This document shows, piece by piece, positions 1 through 6,574 of a DNA stretch of 11,251 bases; the first letter of the stretch is position 1; each line of letters begins with the position of its first letter. The stretch covers positions 1 through 11,251 of the forward strand of contig JBGSWL010000139.1 in assembly GCA_041752455.1 (NCBI GenBank). The letters are read 5' to 3'. Under the pieces are notes generated by a model, which saw only the letters and a program-made list of their open reading frames with translations, searched no databases and had not been told where the DNA came from. A program made the translations under genes and the position numbers. The DNA comes from JBGSWL01 sp041752455 (lineage in GTDB: Bacteria > Pseudomonadota > Alphaproteobacteria > Rhizobiales > Rhizobiaceae).

Positions 1-1084
1 CGGCAAATGCCGGCGCCTGCTGGCGCGGAGCAACGGTCAGGACCGGCGGACGGCTGGTCGAAGCACCGGTGACAGCGCGCGGGATCGAGCGACCGCCCTC
101 AAGCGACGACGTCTGCGCTGCACTGTCGATGCCGGTGGCAACGACAGACACGCGGATCAGGCCTTCGAGGTTTTCATCGAACGTCGCGCCAAGGATGATG
201 TTGGCGTCCTGATCGACTTCCTCGCGGATACGGGTTGCCGCTTCATCCACTTCGAACAGCGTCATGTCACGGCCGCCGGTGATCGAGATCAGGAGACCCT
301 TGGCGCCCTTCATCGAGGTTTCGTCGAGCAGCGGATTGGCGATGGCTGCTTCCGCAGCGGTCATGGCGCGGCCTTCGCCCGATGCTTCGCCGGTGCCCAT
401 CATCGCCTTGCCCATGTCACGCATGACCGAGCGCACATCGGCGAAGTCGAGGTTGATCAGGCCTTCCTTGACCATCAGGTCGGTGATGCAGGCAACGCCC
501 GAATACAGCACCTGGTCCGCCATCGCGAACGCGTCGGCAAAGGTGGTCTTGTCGTTGGCGATCCGGAACAGGTTCTGGTTCGGGATGACGATCAGCGTGT
601 CGACGCTGGCCTGCAGTTCCTCGATCCCCGCATCGGCGGTGCGCATCCGGCGTGCGCCTTCGAAATGGAACGGCTTGGTAACGACGCCGACCGTCAGGAT
701 GCCGCGCTGGCGCGCCGCGCGGGCAACAACCGGCGCTGCACCGGTTCCGGTTCCGCCGCCCATGCCGGCCGTCACGAAACACATGTGCGTGCCGTTGAGG
801 TGGTCGTTGATCTCGTCGAGGCATTCCTCGGCAGCTGCCCGGCCGACATCAGGCATCGAGCCTGCGCCAAGGCCTTCCGTGACGCCGATGCCGAGCTGGA
901 TGATCCGCTCCGCCTTGTTCATCGTCAGCGCCTGCGCGTCGGTATTGGCGACGACAAACTCGACACCTTCCAGCCCGCCGGTGATCATGTTGTTGACAGC
1001 ATTGCCGCCGCCGCCGCCGACACCGAACACGGTGATGCGCGGCTTGAGTTCCGTGATGTCCGGCTTTTTCAGATTGATCGTCAT
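1..1084 (-). CDS. ftsZ: Cell division protein FtsZ (N-terminal 361 residues, cut by window edge)
   Basis: Tubulin-like GTPase that polymerises at midcell into the Z ring and recruits the divisome. The ATG at 1084 is preceded by a good Shine-Dalgarno, AAGGGG at 1093-1098 with 8 bases of spacing. The glycine-rich GVGGGGG loop is at residues 21-27, the tubulin signature GGGTGTG at 109-115, and a T7-loop segment (NLDFADVRSVM) follows further on. The RVSVVATG strand marks the end of the C-terminal domain. After it begins a low-complexity linker rich in Ser, Pro, Gln and Ala, which continues past the left edge. Rhizobial FtsZ1 proteins carry a long linker and end with a conserved FtsA-binding peptide, so the missing part is probably substantial. 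It lies 65 bp downstream of ftsA in the same direction. Identification is certain; which paralogue it is (the long FtsZ1 or a short FtsZ2) is inferred from the ftsQA context. Confidence 0.98.
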   Translation of the reverse strand, partial: MTINLKKPDITELKPRITVFGVGGGGGNAVNNMITGGLEGVEFVVANTDAQALTMNKAERIIQLGIGVTEGLGAGSMPDVGRAAAEECLDEINDHLNGTHMCFVTAGMGGGTGTGAAPVVARAARQRGILTVGVVTKPFHFEGARRMRTADAGIEELQASVDTLIVIPNQNLFRIANDKTTFADAFAMADQVLYSGVACITDLMVKEGLINLDFADVRSVMRDMGKAMMGTGEASGEGRAMTAAEAAIANPLLDETSMKGAKGLLISITGGRDMTLFEVDEAATRIREEVDQDANIILGATFDENLEGLIRVSVVATGIDSAAQTSSLEGGRSIPRAVTGASTSRPPVLTVAPRQQAPAFA

Positions 1085-1149
1085 GGTCTTATCCCCTTGG
1101 TCTGCCGGACGGGTCTCGGCTGTATCCGTGCGCGGCGTGATGCCGGCGT

Positions 1150-2472
1150 CTAGAAGCTCTCTTTGATCCATTGTCGTACCCGACCCAGTGGACCATCGGT
1201 TCCGTTTCGTCGTGCCGCCGATGCGCCGCCAAAACCGGCATTGCCGTGATCCTGGCCGGACACCTGCGGGTAAATCATCAGGCCGATGGCGGCCGAAAAG
1301 GCCGGCCCCTTGGCCGAAGCGGGAAGACCTTTGACGCCGAGCGGGCGGCCAAGGCGCACATTGCGGCCAAGGATCTTGCGCGCCAGATCCGGCATCCCGG
1401 TCAACTGCGAAGCCCCGCCGGTCAGAACGACGCGCTTGCCGACGACCGACGAATAGCCCGATGCATTGATCCGCTCGCGCAGCATTTCCAGCGTCTCTTC
1501 GACGCGCGCCGCGATGATGCGGTTGAGCAGGCTGCGCGGGATCGTGCTGGCAACGCCCTCGTCCTCGTCCATCGAGGCGATCTGGATCAGGTCGCGGTCA
1601 TCGACCGAGGTCGGGATCACCGAGCCCTGCATCACCTTCAGCCGCTCGGCATCGTCGAGGCGGCAGTTGAGGCCACGGGCGATGTCCATCGTCACGTGGT
1701 GCCCGCCAACGGGAATGACATCGGCATGGACGAACCGCCGGTCGGCGAAGACCGAAATCGAGGTCGTTCCGGCGCCGAGATCGACGCAGGCGCAACCGAT
1801 TTCAAGTTCATCATCGACGAGCGTCGCAAGCCCGCTGGCATAGGGTGTCGCCACCATCGCCTCGACCGACAGATGCGCCCGGTTGACCGCCAATTCCAGA
1901 TTGCGCACCGGCGCCGCGTCTGCCGAAAGAAGGTGCATGTTCAACGACAGGTCGGAGCCGATCATGCCGCGCGGATCAAGAATGCCCTTCTCGCCGTCGA
2001 GCCGGTAGTCGACCGGCATCAGATGGACGAGGTGGCGGTCGAGCCGGCCGGCCCGCGCAATTGCGCTTTTCAGCACCTTGTCGATGTCGTTCTGCCCGAC
2101 CGGCTTGTCGCCAAGCGTGATCGAGGCGGGGCAGACGATGCTCTTCAGGCGGCCTGCGGAAAGATTGACGATCATCGAATCGACGGTCAGCCCCGCCATC
2201 CGTTCGGCCGCTTCCACGGCCTGGCGAATGGCCCGCTCTGCAGCATCCAGATCAACGATGACGCCCGACTTGACGCCCATCGAGCGCACGTGGCCAAGGC
2301 CGATGACCTCGGCCATGTGGGTGCGCCCGGAAAGGAAGCGCCCGGTTTCGCCCGGCACCATGCGCGCAATCACGCAGACCGTCTTGGCGCTGCCAAGGTC
2401 GAGCACGGTGACGATCGGTGAGCGGCGCGGGCGGCGCGTCGTGTTGGCGGCATCGTTGCGAGGTGCAGTCAT
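1150..2472 (-). CDS. ftsA: Cell division protein FtsA
   Basis: Actin-like ATPase that tethers FtsZ filaments to the inner membrane and recruits later divisome proteins. It is 440 residues long, slightly longer than E. coli FtsA because of a basic N-terminal extension of about 20 residues. The first phosphate motif (VLDLGSAKT) is at residues 23-31. The FtsA-specific 1C region covers roughly 100-185. The second phosphate motif DLGAGTTS is at 231-238 and the adenosine motif VVLTGGASQ at 348-356. The C-terminal stretch GPLGRVRQWIKESF (427-440) looks like the amphipathic membrane-targeting helix. The start ATG shares its A with the ftsQ stop (TGATG at 2470-2474), and AAGGGGAG at 2482-2489 is a strong ribosome binding site with 9 bases of spacing. 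This suggests coupled translation with ftsQ plus its own efficient initiation. Confidence 0.98.
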   Translation of the reverse strand: MTAPRNDAANTTRRPRRSPIVTVLDLGSAKTVCVIARMVPGETGRFLSGRTHMAEVIGLGHVRSMGVKSGVIVDLDAAERAIRQAVEAAERMAGLTVDSMIVNLSAGRLKSIVCPASITLGDKPVGQNDIDKVLKSAIARAGRLDRHLVHLMPVDYRLDGEKGILDPRGMIGSDLSLNMHLLSADAAPVRNLELAVNRAHLSVEAMVATPYASGLATLVDDELEIGCACVDLGAGTTSISVFADRRFVHADVIPVGGHHVTMDIARGLNCRLDDAERLKVMQGSVIPTSVDDRDLIQIASMDEDEGVASTIPRSLLNRIIAARVEETLEMLRERINASGYSSVVGKRVVLTGGASQLTGMPDLARKILGRNVRLGRPLGVKGLPASAKGPAFSAAIGLMIYPQVSGQDHGNAGFGGASAARRNGTDGPLGRVRQWIKESF

Positions 2473-3386
2473 CAGATTGCGCTCCCCTTGGCGCTCTCGC
2501 GCAGTGCCTTGAGCCGCGTTTCCACCGCTTCACTGCGGGCAGCAGCCGCGTTCTGTGTCAGTGCAAATGTCGTGCGCTCGGCGATGCGCAAATCGATCGC
2601 CGCCAGATCAAGGTCGAGAACGCCATGCTCGCCCTGCATGGCAACGAGGCGCGACAGCGCCTGTTCCACATCGTCTTCCGGCAGGCGGATCGTCATGCCG
2701 TTGTCGATGCGCAGATCCCAGCGGCGTTCGCCGACCCGGATATGGGCGCGCACGCGCGGCGCAATCTCGCTGTATTTCGCAATCGTTTCCTGGAAGGCCT
2801 TGGCTTCGGTTGCCGCACCCTTGCCGACAAACAGCGGCAGTGCTGCCAGCGAGGGATCAGCCGCATAGCCGCCGATCACGCTGCCATCGCTTTCGATCAC
2901 CGAAAGCGCATCGCCCGTCTGCCAGACGGCAAACGGCGCGCGCTCACTGACGGTGATCACGATCTTGGACGGATAGATCTTGCGGATTTCCGCGCCCGAA
3001 ATCCATGGCAGGGCGGCGAGCGCGGTGCGTGCATCTGCCGGATCGATCATGATCAGCGAACGCCCGCGATCAAGGCCGAGCGCTGCGAAGATCTGGTCGA
3101 CCGGCGTATAGAGGTTGCCGCCGATCTCGATTTCCTTGACCGCAAAGCCGGCCGATGCGGAGACCGTCTCGGCAGTTGTGAAGAACTGGCCGCCGGTGAG
3201 CGAACCGTAAAGGATCGCGGCGGAAATCGTGCCGCCGAAGACCACCGCTTCGGCATGACGCGGCGCCGAAATTTCGCCTCCGAACAGACGGGCTGCAAAG
3301 CGAACGGGACGGCGCATCAGACGCGGCAGGACAAGCGGAGATGCGGCGCGCTGTGCGCCGTCCCGTCTTGTTCCCCACCGCTTCAT
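2472..3386 (-). CDS. ftsQ: Cell division protein FtsQ
   Basis: Bitopic inner-membrane divisome protein that connects early and late division proteins through FtsB and FtsL. With the start chosen here it is 304 residues long. A basic cytoplasmic segment (about 1-44) is followed by one membrane span (about 46-64). A POTRA domain covers about 81-149 (FAVKEIEIGG to KIVITVSERAPFAVW), and the periplasmic beta domain makes up the rest. I chose ATG 3386 because it overlaps the ddlB stop as TGATG, the same arrangement as the ftsQ-ftsA junction. An in-frame ATG at 3419 would add 11 residues encoded inside the ddlB 3' end. Neither start has a strong Shine-Dalgarno, which fits translational coupling to ddlB. 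FtsQ sequences diverge widely, but the fold signals and the position between ddlB and ftsA make the call secure. Confidence 0.94.
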   Translation of the reverse strand: MKRWGTRRDGAQRAASPLVLPRLMRRPVRFAARLFGGEISAPRHAEAVVFGGTISAAILYGSLTGGQFFTTAETVSASAGFAVKEIEIGGNLYTPVDQIFAALGLDRGRSLIMIDPADARTALAALPWISGAEIRKIYPSKIVITVSERAPFAVWQTGDALSVIESDGSVIGGYAADPSLAALPLFVGKGAATEAKAFQETIAKYSEIAPRVRAHIRVGERRWDLRIDNGMTIRLPEDDVEQALSRLVAMQGEHGVLDLDLAAIDLRIAERTTFALTQNAAAARSEAVETRLKALRESAKGSAI

Positions 3387-4315
3387 CAACGCATGCACGA
3401 GGCGTCCTCCACCATCCATTCGAGGAGTTCACCGAACGAGTGTCCTGCGTGGAGCGCGAGTTCGGGGACGAGCGAGGTCGCTGTCATCCCCGGTTGCGTG
3501 TTGATTTCCAGCCAGATGATTTCCCCGTCCTGGGAAAAACGGTCATCGTAGCGGAAGTCCGAACGCGTCACGCCCCGACAGCCAAAGGCCCGGTGAGCTT
3601 TGAGTGCCAGTGTCGTGATCTTTTGGTAAATATTTGGTGAAAGTTCTGCCGGACAGACGTGATTTGAGCCCCCCGGTTTGTATTTTGAATCAAAGTCGTA
3701 GAACTGGTGGCCCTGCGGGATGATTTCGGTGATCCCAAGCGCCACGTCGCCCATGATGGCGCAGGTCAGCTCACGCCCGTGAACGTAGCGTTCGACCATC
3801 ACCCGGTCGCCGTAAGCCCATTCCGGCGAGGTGACGATCTGCGGCGGATGGGCCTGATCCGCCTTCACGATGACCACCCCGAACGAAGATCCCTCCGCCA
3901 CCGGCTTGACCACGTAGGGTGGCTGCATCGGGTGCGCCGAGGTGAACTCGTGCCGGTTCATCACCTTTGATTCGGCGACGGGAATGTTGTGGCTCTTGGC
4001 GATTCGCTTCGCCATGTCCTTGTCCATGGCAACCGACGTCGCCAGAACGCCGGAGTGCGTGTAGGGAATTTCAAGGAATTCAAGCACGCCCTGGACCGTT
4101 CCGTCTTCGCCGAACGGCCCGTGCAGGGCATTGAAGGCCACATCGGGCCGCAATTCGGCGAGCACCTGCGCCACGTCGCGACCGACATCGATGCGGCTGA
4201 CCCGGTAACCCATGCGTTCCAGTTCGTCAGCGCAGGCCGTGCCTGACATCAGGCTAACCGGACGCTCCGAGGAAAAGCCCCCCATCAGGACGGCAATGTG
4301 CTTGTTCTTGTTCAC
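3386..4315 (-). CDS. ddlB: D-alanine--D-alanine ligase (DdlB)
   Basis: Cytoplasmic ATP-grasp ligase that joins two D-alanines using ATP. MurF then uses the dipeptide to complete the peptidoglycan pentapeptide. It is 309 residues long, close to E. coli DdlB (306). Family motifs are in order: GGFSSER at 12-18 with the D-Ala-binding Glu17, LHGPFGEDG at 64-72, KPVAEGSSFGV at 137-147, the omega-loop YDFDSKY at 206-212, RSDFR at 251-255, and the Mg/ATP-binding EINTQPGMT at 270-278. The start is a GTG. It is supported by AGAGGGG at 4326-4332, 10 bases upstream, and by the short distance to the first beta strand. It is the first gene of the ddlB-ftsQAZ block, behind a 294-bp intergenic region. Its stop overlaps the ftsQ start. 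Confidence 0.97.
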   Translation of the reverse strand: MNKNKHIAVLMGGFSSERPVSLMSGTACADELERMGYRVSRIDVGRDVAQVLAELRPDVAFNALHGPFGEDGTVQGVLEFLEIPYTHSGVLATSVAMDKDMAKRIAKSHNIPVAESKVMNRHEFTSAHPMQPPYVVKPVAEGSSFGVVIVKADQAHPPQIVTSPEWAYGDRVMVERYVHGRELTCAIMGDVALGITEIIPQGHQFYDFDSKYKPGGSNHVCPAELSPNIYQKITTLALKAHRAFGCRGVTRSDFRYDDRFSQDGEIIWLEINTQPGMTATSLVPELALHAGHSFGELLEWMVEDASCMR

Positions 4316-4354
4316 TTTCGATGATCCCCTCTGTCAGACCGGCAGTGCAAAAGC

Positions 4355-4367
4355 CGGGCTCCGCCCG
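4355..4367 (-). other. Short GC hairpin with a following T run in the ddlB leader
   Basis: Read on the minus strand, CGGGC-GGA-GCCCG forms a perfect 5-bp stem with a 3-base loop and is followed by GC and then TTTT (4349-4352). It lies about 34 bases before the ddlB GTG start, so it would sit in the 5' leader of the ddlB-ftsQAZ transcript. It resembles a weak intrinsic terminator or attenuator. The stem and T run are short, so it may be chance in GC-rich DNA. Confidence 0.3.
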
Positions 4368-4408
4368 TGCCGGTTTGACACACACGCGAACAGCAAGGGC
4401 GGGGGCCC

Positions 4409-4456
4409 GACTCAAAGCTACACCTGAATGATCCGACTGAATCAGACTCGCGATTC
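4409..4456. promoter_or_regulatory. Cluster of four GANTC (CcrM-type methylation) sites
   Basis: GANTC occurs at 4409-4413 (GACTC), 4439-4443 (GAATC), 4445-4449 (GACTC) and 4452-4456 (GATTC). Three fall within 18 bp. These are the only GANTC sites I found in the 294-bp intergenic region. In alphaproteobacteria CcrM methylates this motif at the end of replication, and its hemi- or full methylation state controls several division promoters, including ftsZ in Caulobacter. Placement ahead of ddlB-ftsQAZ makes a cell-cycle control role plausible, but that role is inferred. Confidence 0.5.
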
Positions 4457-4532
4457 GCTGGCAAGAGCGGCAGTGCACGCGAAAGTGGCCGACTTGCAAT
4501 CAGACAATTTTAAGAAAATCCGAGGTAGTGAA

Positions 4533-4557
4533 CATACGAGTTTCAAACGTCCGTATG
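4533..4557. repeat. 25-bp interrupted inverted repeat (possible operator)
   Basis: The outer arms CATACG (4533-4538) and CGTATG (4552-4557) are exact reverse complements. Between them lies a second dyad, GTTT-C-AAAC (4540-4548), with almost the same centre (4544 against 4545). It lies 52 bp before the plus-strand GTG start at 4610 and just upstream of the candidate minus-strand -10 at 4507-4512. It could bind a dimeric regulator or fold in RNA. No known regulator motif was recognised. Confidence 0.4.
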
Positions 4558-4609
4558 CCAGTATGCATCGCAAGCGTGACGTAGTTCGCGCAAAAGTTCG
4601 GGGGCGAGC

Positions 4610-5098
4610 GTGACCAAAATCAGGAACATCGGCAGTGCCTGCTGTGCGGCGATCATCGCTGCCGGGTTTTTTGCTGCCCCGGCCAATGCACAAAGCGGAA
4701 ACGTTGAGATGAGCGGCGTGGTATCGACGTCCTGCGCGATACTTGTCACGCAGAACGGTCTTCTCGCCCAGGCCGCTGGCGCACGCCGTCTTGCCTCGTC
4801 GGTTCGTGGCGGCCGCGTTGGCCGGGCGCAGGTGACGACAACCGGTTACGGTTACACCTTGGCCGTCGAAGCACCGACAGCTTTTGACGACGAACCGTCC
4901 GACGATGCCGGTTCGCCGGAAACCTTTACCGCCGGCATGCGCAGCAGCCGTGCCACCTCGTTCGGTTGGACGAACGGCCAGCGAAACCTCAACCTTGGGC
5001 GTTCCGACATCAGCGTGCGCATGGAGGCCCGCAAGGCACCGCGCACATCCTTTGCCAACGGCGACTACCGGGCGACCGTCACGCTACGCTGCGAGTGA
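4610..5098 (+). CDS. Small secreted protein of unknown function, possibly a pilin-like beta-sandwich
   Basis: This 162-residue protein is the only plus-strand gene in the window. It has a clear Sec signal peptide: a basic start (MTKIR), a hydrophobic core at about 8-23, and a cleavage motif ANA before Gln28. The mature part of about 135 residues begins GNVEMSGVVSTSC. It has two cysteines, Cys42 near the start and Cys161 next to the end, which could form a disulfide joining the first and last strands. The ending GDYRATVTLRCE and the early T-x-C motif recall secreted beta-sandwich families such as spore coat U, DUF4402 or pilin-like proteins, but the match is by eye only. The GTG start is chosen because it gives the complete signal peptide. 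GGGGG at 4600-4604 is a possible ribosome binding site. Its last 15 bp overlap the end of the convergent MATE gene. A periplasmic or surface location is likely. Confidence 0.75.
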   Translation: MTKIRNIGSACCAAIIAAGFFAAPANAQSGNVEMSGVVSTSCAILVTQNGLLAQAAGARRLASSVRGGRVGRAQVTTTGYGYTLAVEAPTAFDDEPSDDAGSPETFTAGMRSSRATSFGWTNGQRNLNLGRSDISVRMEARKAPRTSFANGDYRATVTLRCE

Positions 5099-6502
5099 AA
5101 ACTCTGCCCGCGGCCTTTTTGCCGCAAACCGCCAGTTGAGCGCCACGGCTGCAACCGCCAGCCCGACCGCAAGACCGATCCAGACCCCGGCTCCGCCAAG
5201 GCCGACCGGGAACGCCAACACCCACGACAGCGCCACGCCGATCGGCCAATAGGACATGATTGCGATGATCATCGGCACCCGCGTATCCTGCAGACCGCGC
5301 AGGTTCGCCGCACCGATCGCCTGCGCCGTATCGGCCAACTGGAAGCAGGCGGCGATGAACAGCAGCGGCACCGCATAGGCCGCAACAGCATTTGCCTCCG
5401 GCTTGCCGGCATCAAGGAACAGCCGGATCAGCGGTTCGGGGATGCCAAAGAACAGCGCCGCGCTGAGCAGCGCGAAGGCAAGGCACATGACGAGCACGGT
5501 CGCCGCCGCGCGCCCCAGATTGGCCGGATCGTTCTGCCCCTTGAACTGCCCGACCCTTGCGGTCGCCGCCTGCGCCATGCCCATCGGCACCATGAAGGCG
5601 ATGGAGGCCAGTTGCAGTACGATGCCGTGCGCGGCCAGCGCCGTCACGCTCACCTGCCCCATGAAGATCGATGCAAAGATGAACATGCCGGTCTCGGCGG
5701 TGATCATCAGCCCGATCGGCAGACCGAGCTTGAAGACCGAGGCAAATGCCTGCCAGTCCGGCCGCCAGAACCGCACGAACAGCGTATAGGGCCGCGCCCG
5801 TTCCATCAGGATCGCGCCGGCGACGAGGATGACCAGCACCAGCGTCTGCGTGCCGAGGGTCGCCATGGCCGCGCCGCGAATGCCGAGTTCCGGCGCACCC
5901 CAATTGCCGAAGATCAGGATCCAGTTGAGCAGCACATTGAGCAGGACGCCGGCCGCCGTTGCCATCAGCACAAAACCTGTGCGCGCAATTGCCGTGTAGA
6001 AGCCGCGCATCGTCCACCACAGCAGCAGCGGAAATACCGACCACTGGGCGATGGCCATGTAGTCACCGGCCAGCCGCGCCACATCGGCATCCTGACCGAG
6101 CGCCAGAAAGATGTCCTGCGTGAACCACAGCGGCACCATGGCGACGACGCAGAACATCGCTGCCACCCAAAGGCCCATGCGCACGCAGCGTCGCACCTGC
6201 CGTGTGTCGCCGCGCCCTTCTGCATCCGCCGCCATCGGCACGACCGCAAAGGCAAACCCGGCGCCGAACAGCATCACCGTGTAGAGCAGTTGCGTCGCGA
6301 TCGCCCCCGCTGCCAATTCGGTAATGCCGTACCAGCCGAGCATCACCGTGTCGGTGGTGTTCATCAGCATGCCGCCAAGCTGCGAGCCGACCAACGGCAG
6401 GCCGAGCGACAGCGTGGCGCGCACATGCGCGCCCCAACCGGCCGGGCCGACGGGTCGATGATCAGGGATCATCGGATCGCTATGGGCTGTGACGCTTGCC
6501 AT
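5084..6502 (-). CDS. MATE family multidrug/toxin efflux transporter
   Basis: Inner-membrane antiporter of the multidrug and toxic compound extrusion family, of the NorM-like bacterial type that expels cationic or organic compounds in exchange for Na+ or H+. At 472 residues it has the usual family length and about 12 hydrophobic spans. The first half begins with the characteristic SLGLPLVGSQLGGMLMNTTDT segment near residues 32-52 and includes MRGFYTAIARTG. The second half repeats the pattern with FKLGLPIGLMITAETGMFIF. The substrate cannot be told from sequence. The ATG at 6502 has only a weak GGCGG upstream; the alternative ATG at 6472 has none. The gene lies 72 bp downstream of the dddP-like gene in the same direction, so the two may be co-transcribed. 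Its final 15 bp overlap the convergent gene ending at 5098. Confidence 0.93.
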   Translation of the reverse strand: MASVTAHSDPMIPDHRPVGPAGWGAHVRATLSLGLPLVGSQLGGMLMNTTDTVMLGWYGITELAAGAIATQLLYTVMLFGAGFAFAVVPMAADAEGRGDTRQVRRCVRMGLWVAAMFCVVAMVPLWFTQDIFLALGQDADVARLAGDYMAIAQWSVFPLLLWWTMRGFYTAIARTGFVLMATAAGVLLNVLLNWILIFGNWGAPELGIRGAAMATLGTQTLVLVILVAGAILMERARPYTLFVRFWRPDWQAFASVFKLGLPIGLMITAETGMFIFASIFMGQVSVTALAAHGIVLQLASIAFMVPMGMAQAATARVGQFKGQNDPANLGRAAATVLVMCLAFALLSAALFFGIPEPLIRLFLDAGKPEANAVAAYAVPLLFIAACFQLADTAQAIGAANLRGLQDTRVPMIIAIMSYWPIGVALSWVLAFPVGLGGAGVWIGLAVGLAVAAVALNWRFAAKRPRAEFSLAA

Positions 6503-6574
6503 GGCCGCCGTTTAGGCTGTGGCGGTCAAGCCGACAAGCACCCAAAGGCAACAGCTGGACCGCTGATGAAATGA

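Larger units (their letters stand above)
4316..4609. promoter_or_regulatory. Divergent intergenic region before ddlB and a small secreted-protein gene
   Basis: This is the only non-coding stretch near 300 bp in the window, between two genes that point away from each other, so it should hold promoters for both. The line 4501-4560 is about 40% GC by hand count, against 65-72% in nearby cell wall genes, as expected for a promoter. On the minus strand TAAAAT (4507-4512) matches five of six positions of a sigma70 -10 box, but I found no convincing -35 at 16-18 bases. A perfect TTGACA on the plus strand at 4375-4380 has no -10 partner. The region also contains a GANTC cluster, an interrupted dyad and a hairpin, listed separately. 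I see no credible protein gene here. Confidence 0.55.

Noticed and set aside
1085..1149. Possible separate ftsZ promoter in the ftsA-ftsZ gap
   Set aside because: Separate ftsZ promoters are known in some bacteria, but within these 65 bp I found only a Shine-Dalgarno and no credible -35/-10 pair.
1171..2421. Long plus-strand open frame opposite ftsA
   Set aside because: It lies wholly antisense to ftsA, has no recognisable domain, and long antisense frames are expected in GC-rich genes.
2418..3551. Long plus-strand open frame across ftsQ and the ftsA and ddlB ends
   Set aside because: It is antisense to confidently identified genes, has low-complexity Arg/Ala/Asp content and no family motif.
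4375..4380. Perfect TTGACA (-35 consensus) on the plus strand
   Set aside because: No -10-like hexamer at 16-18 bases downstream, where the sequence is GC-rich, so it is not called a promoter.
4340..4477. Direct repeat CGGCAGTGCA at 4340-4349 and 4468-4477
   Set aside because: Only two exact 10-bp copies with no phasing or partner motif; may be chance.
4428..4613. Short plus-strand open frame in the intergenic region before the secreted-protein gene
   Set aside because: No ribosome binding site, no recognisable composition, and it overlaps the GANTC cluster and the dyad.
5612..6574. Plus-strand open frame opposite the MATE gene
   Set aside because: Composition is very rich in His, Arg and Gln, typical of the complement of a hydrophobic membrane protein; no domain is visible.
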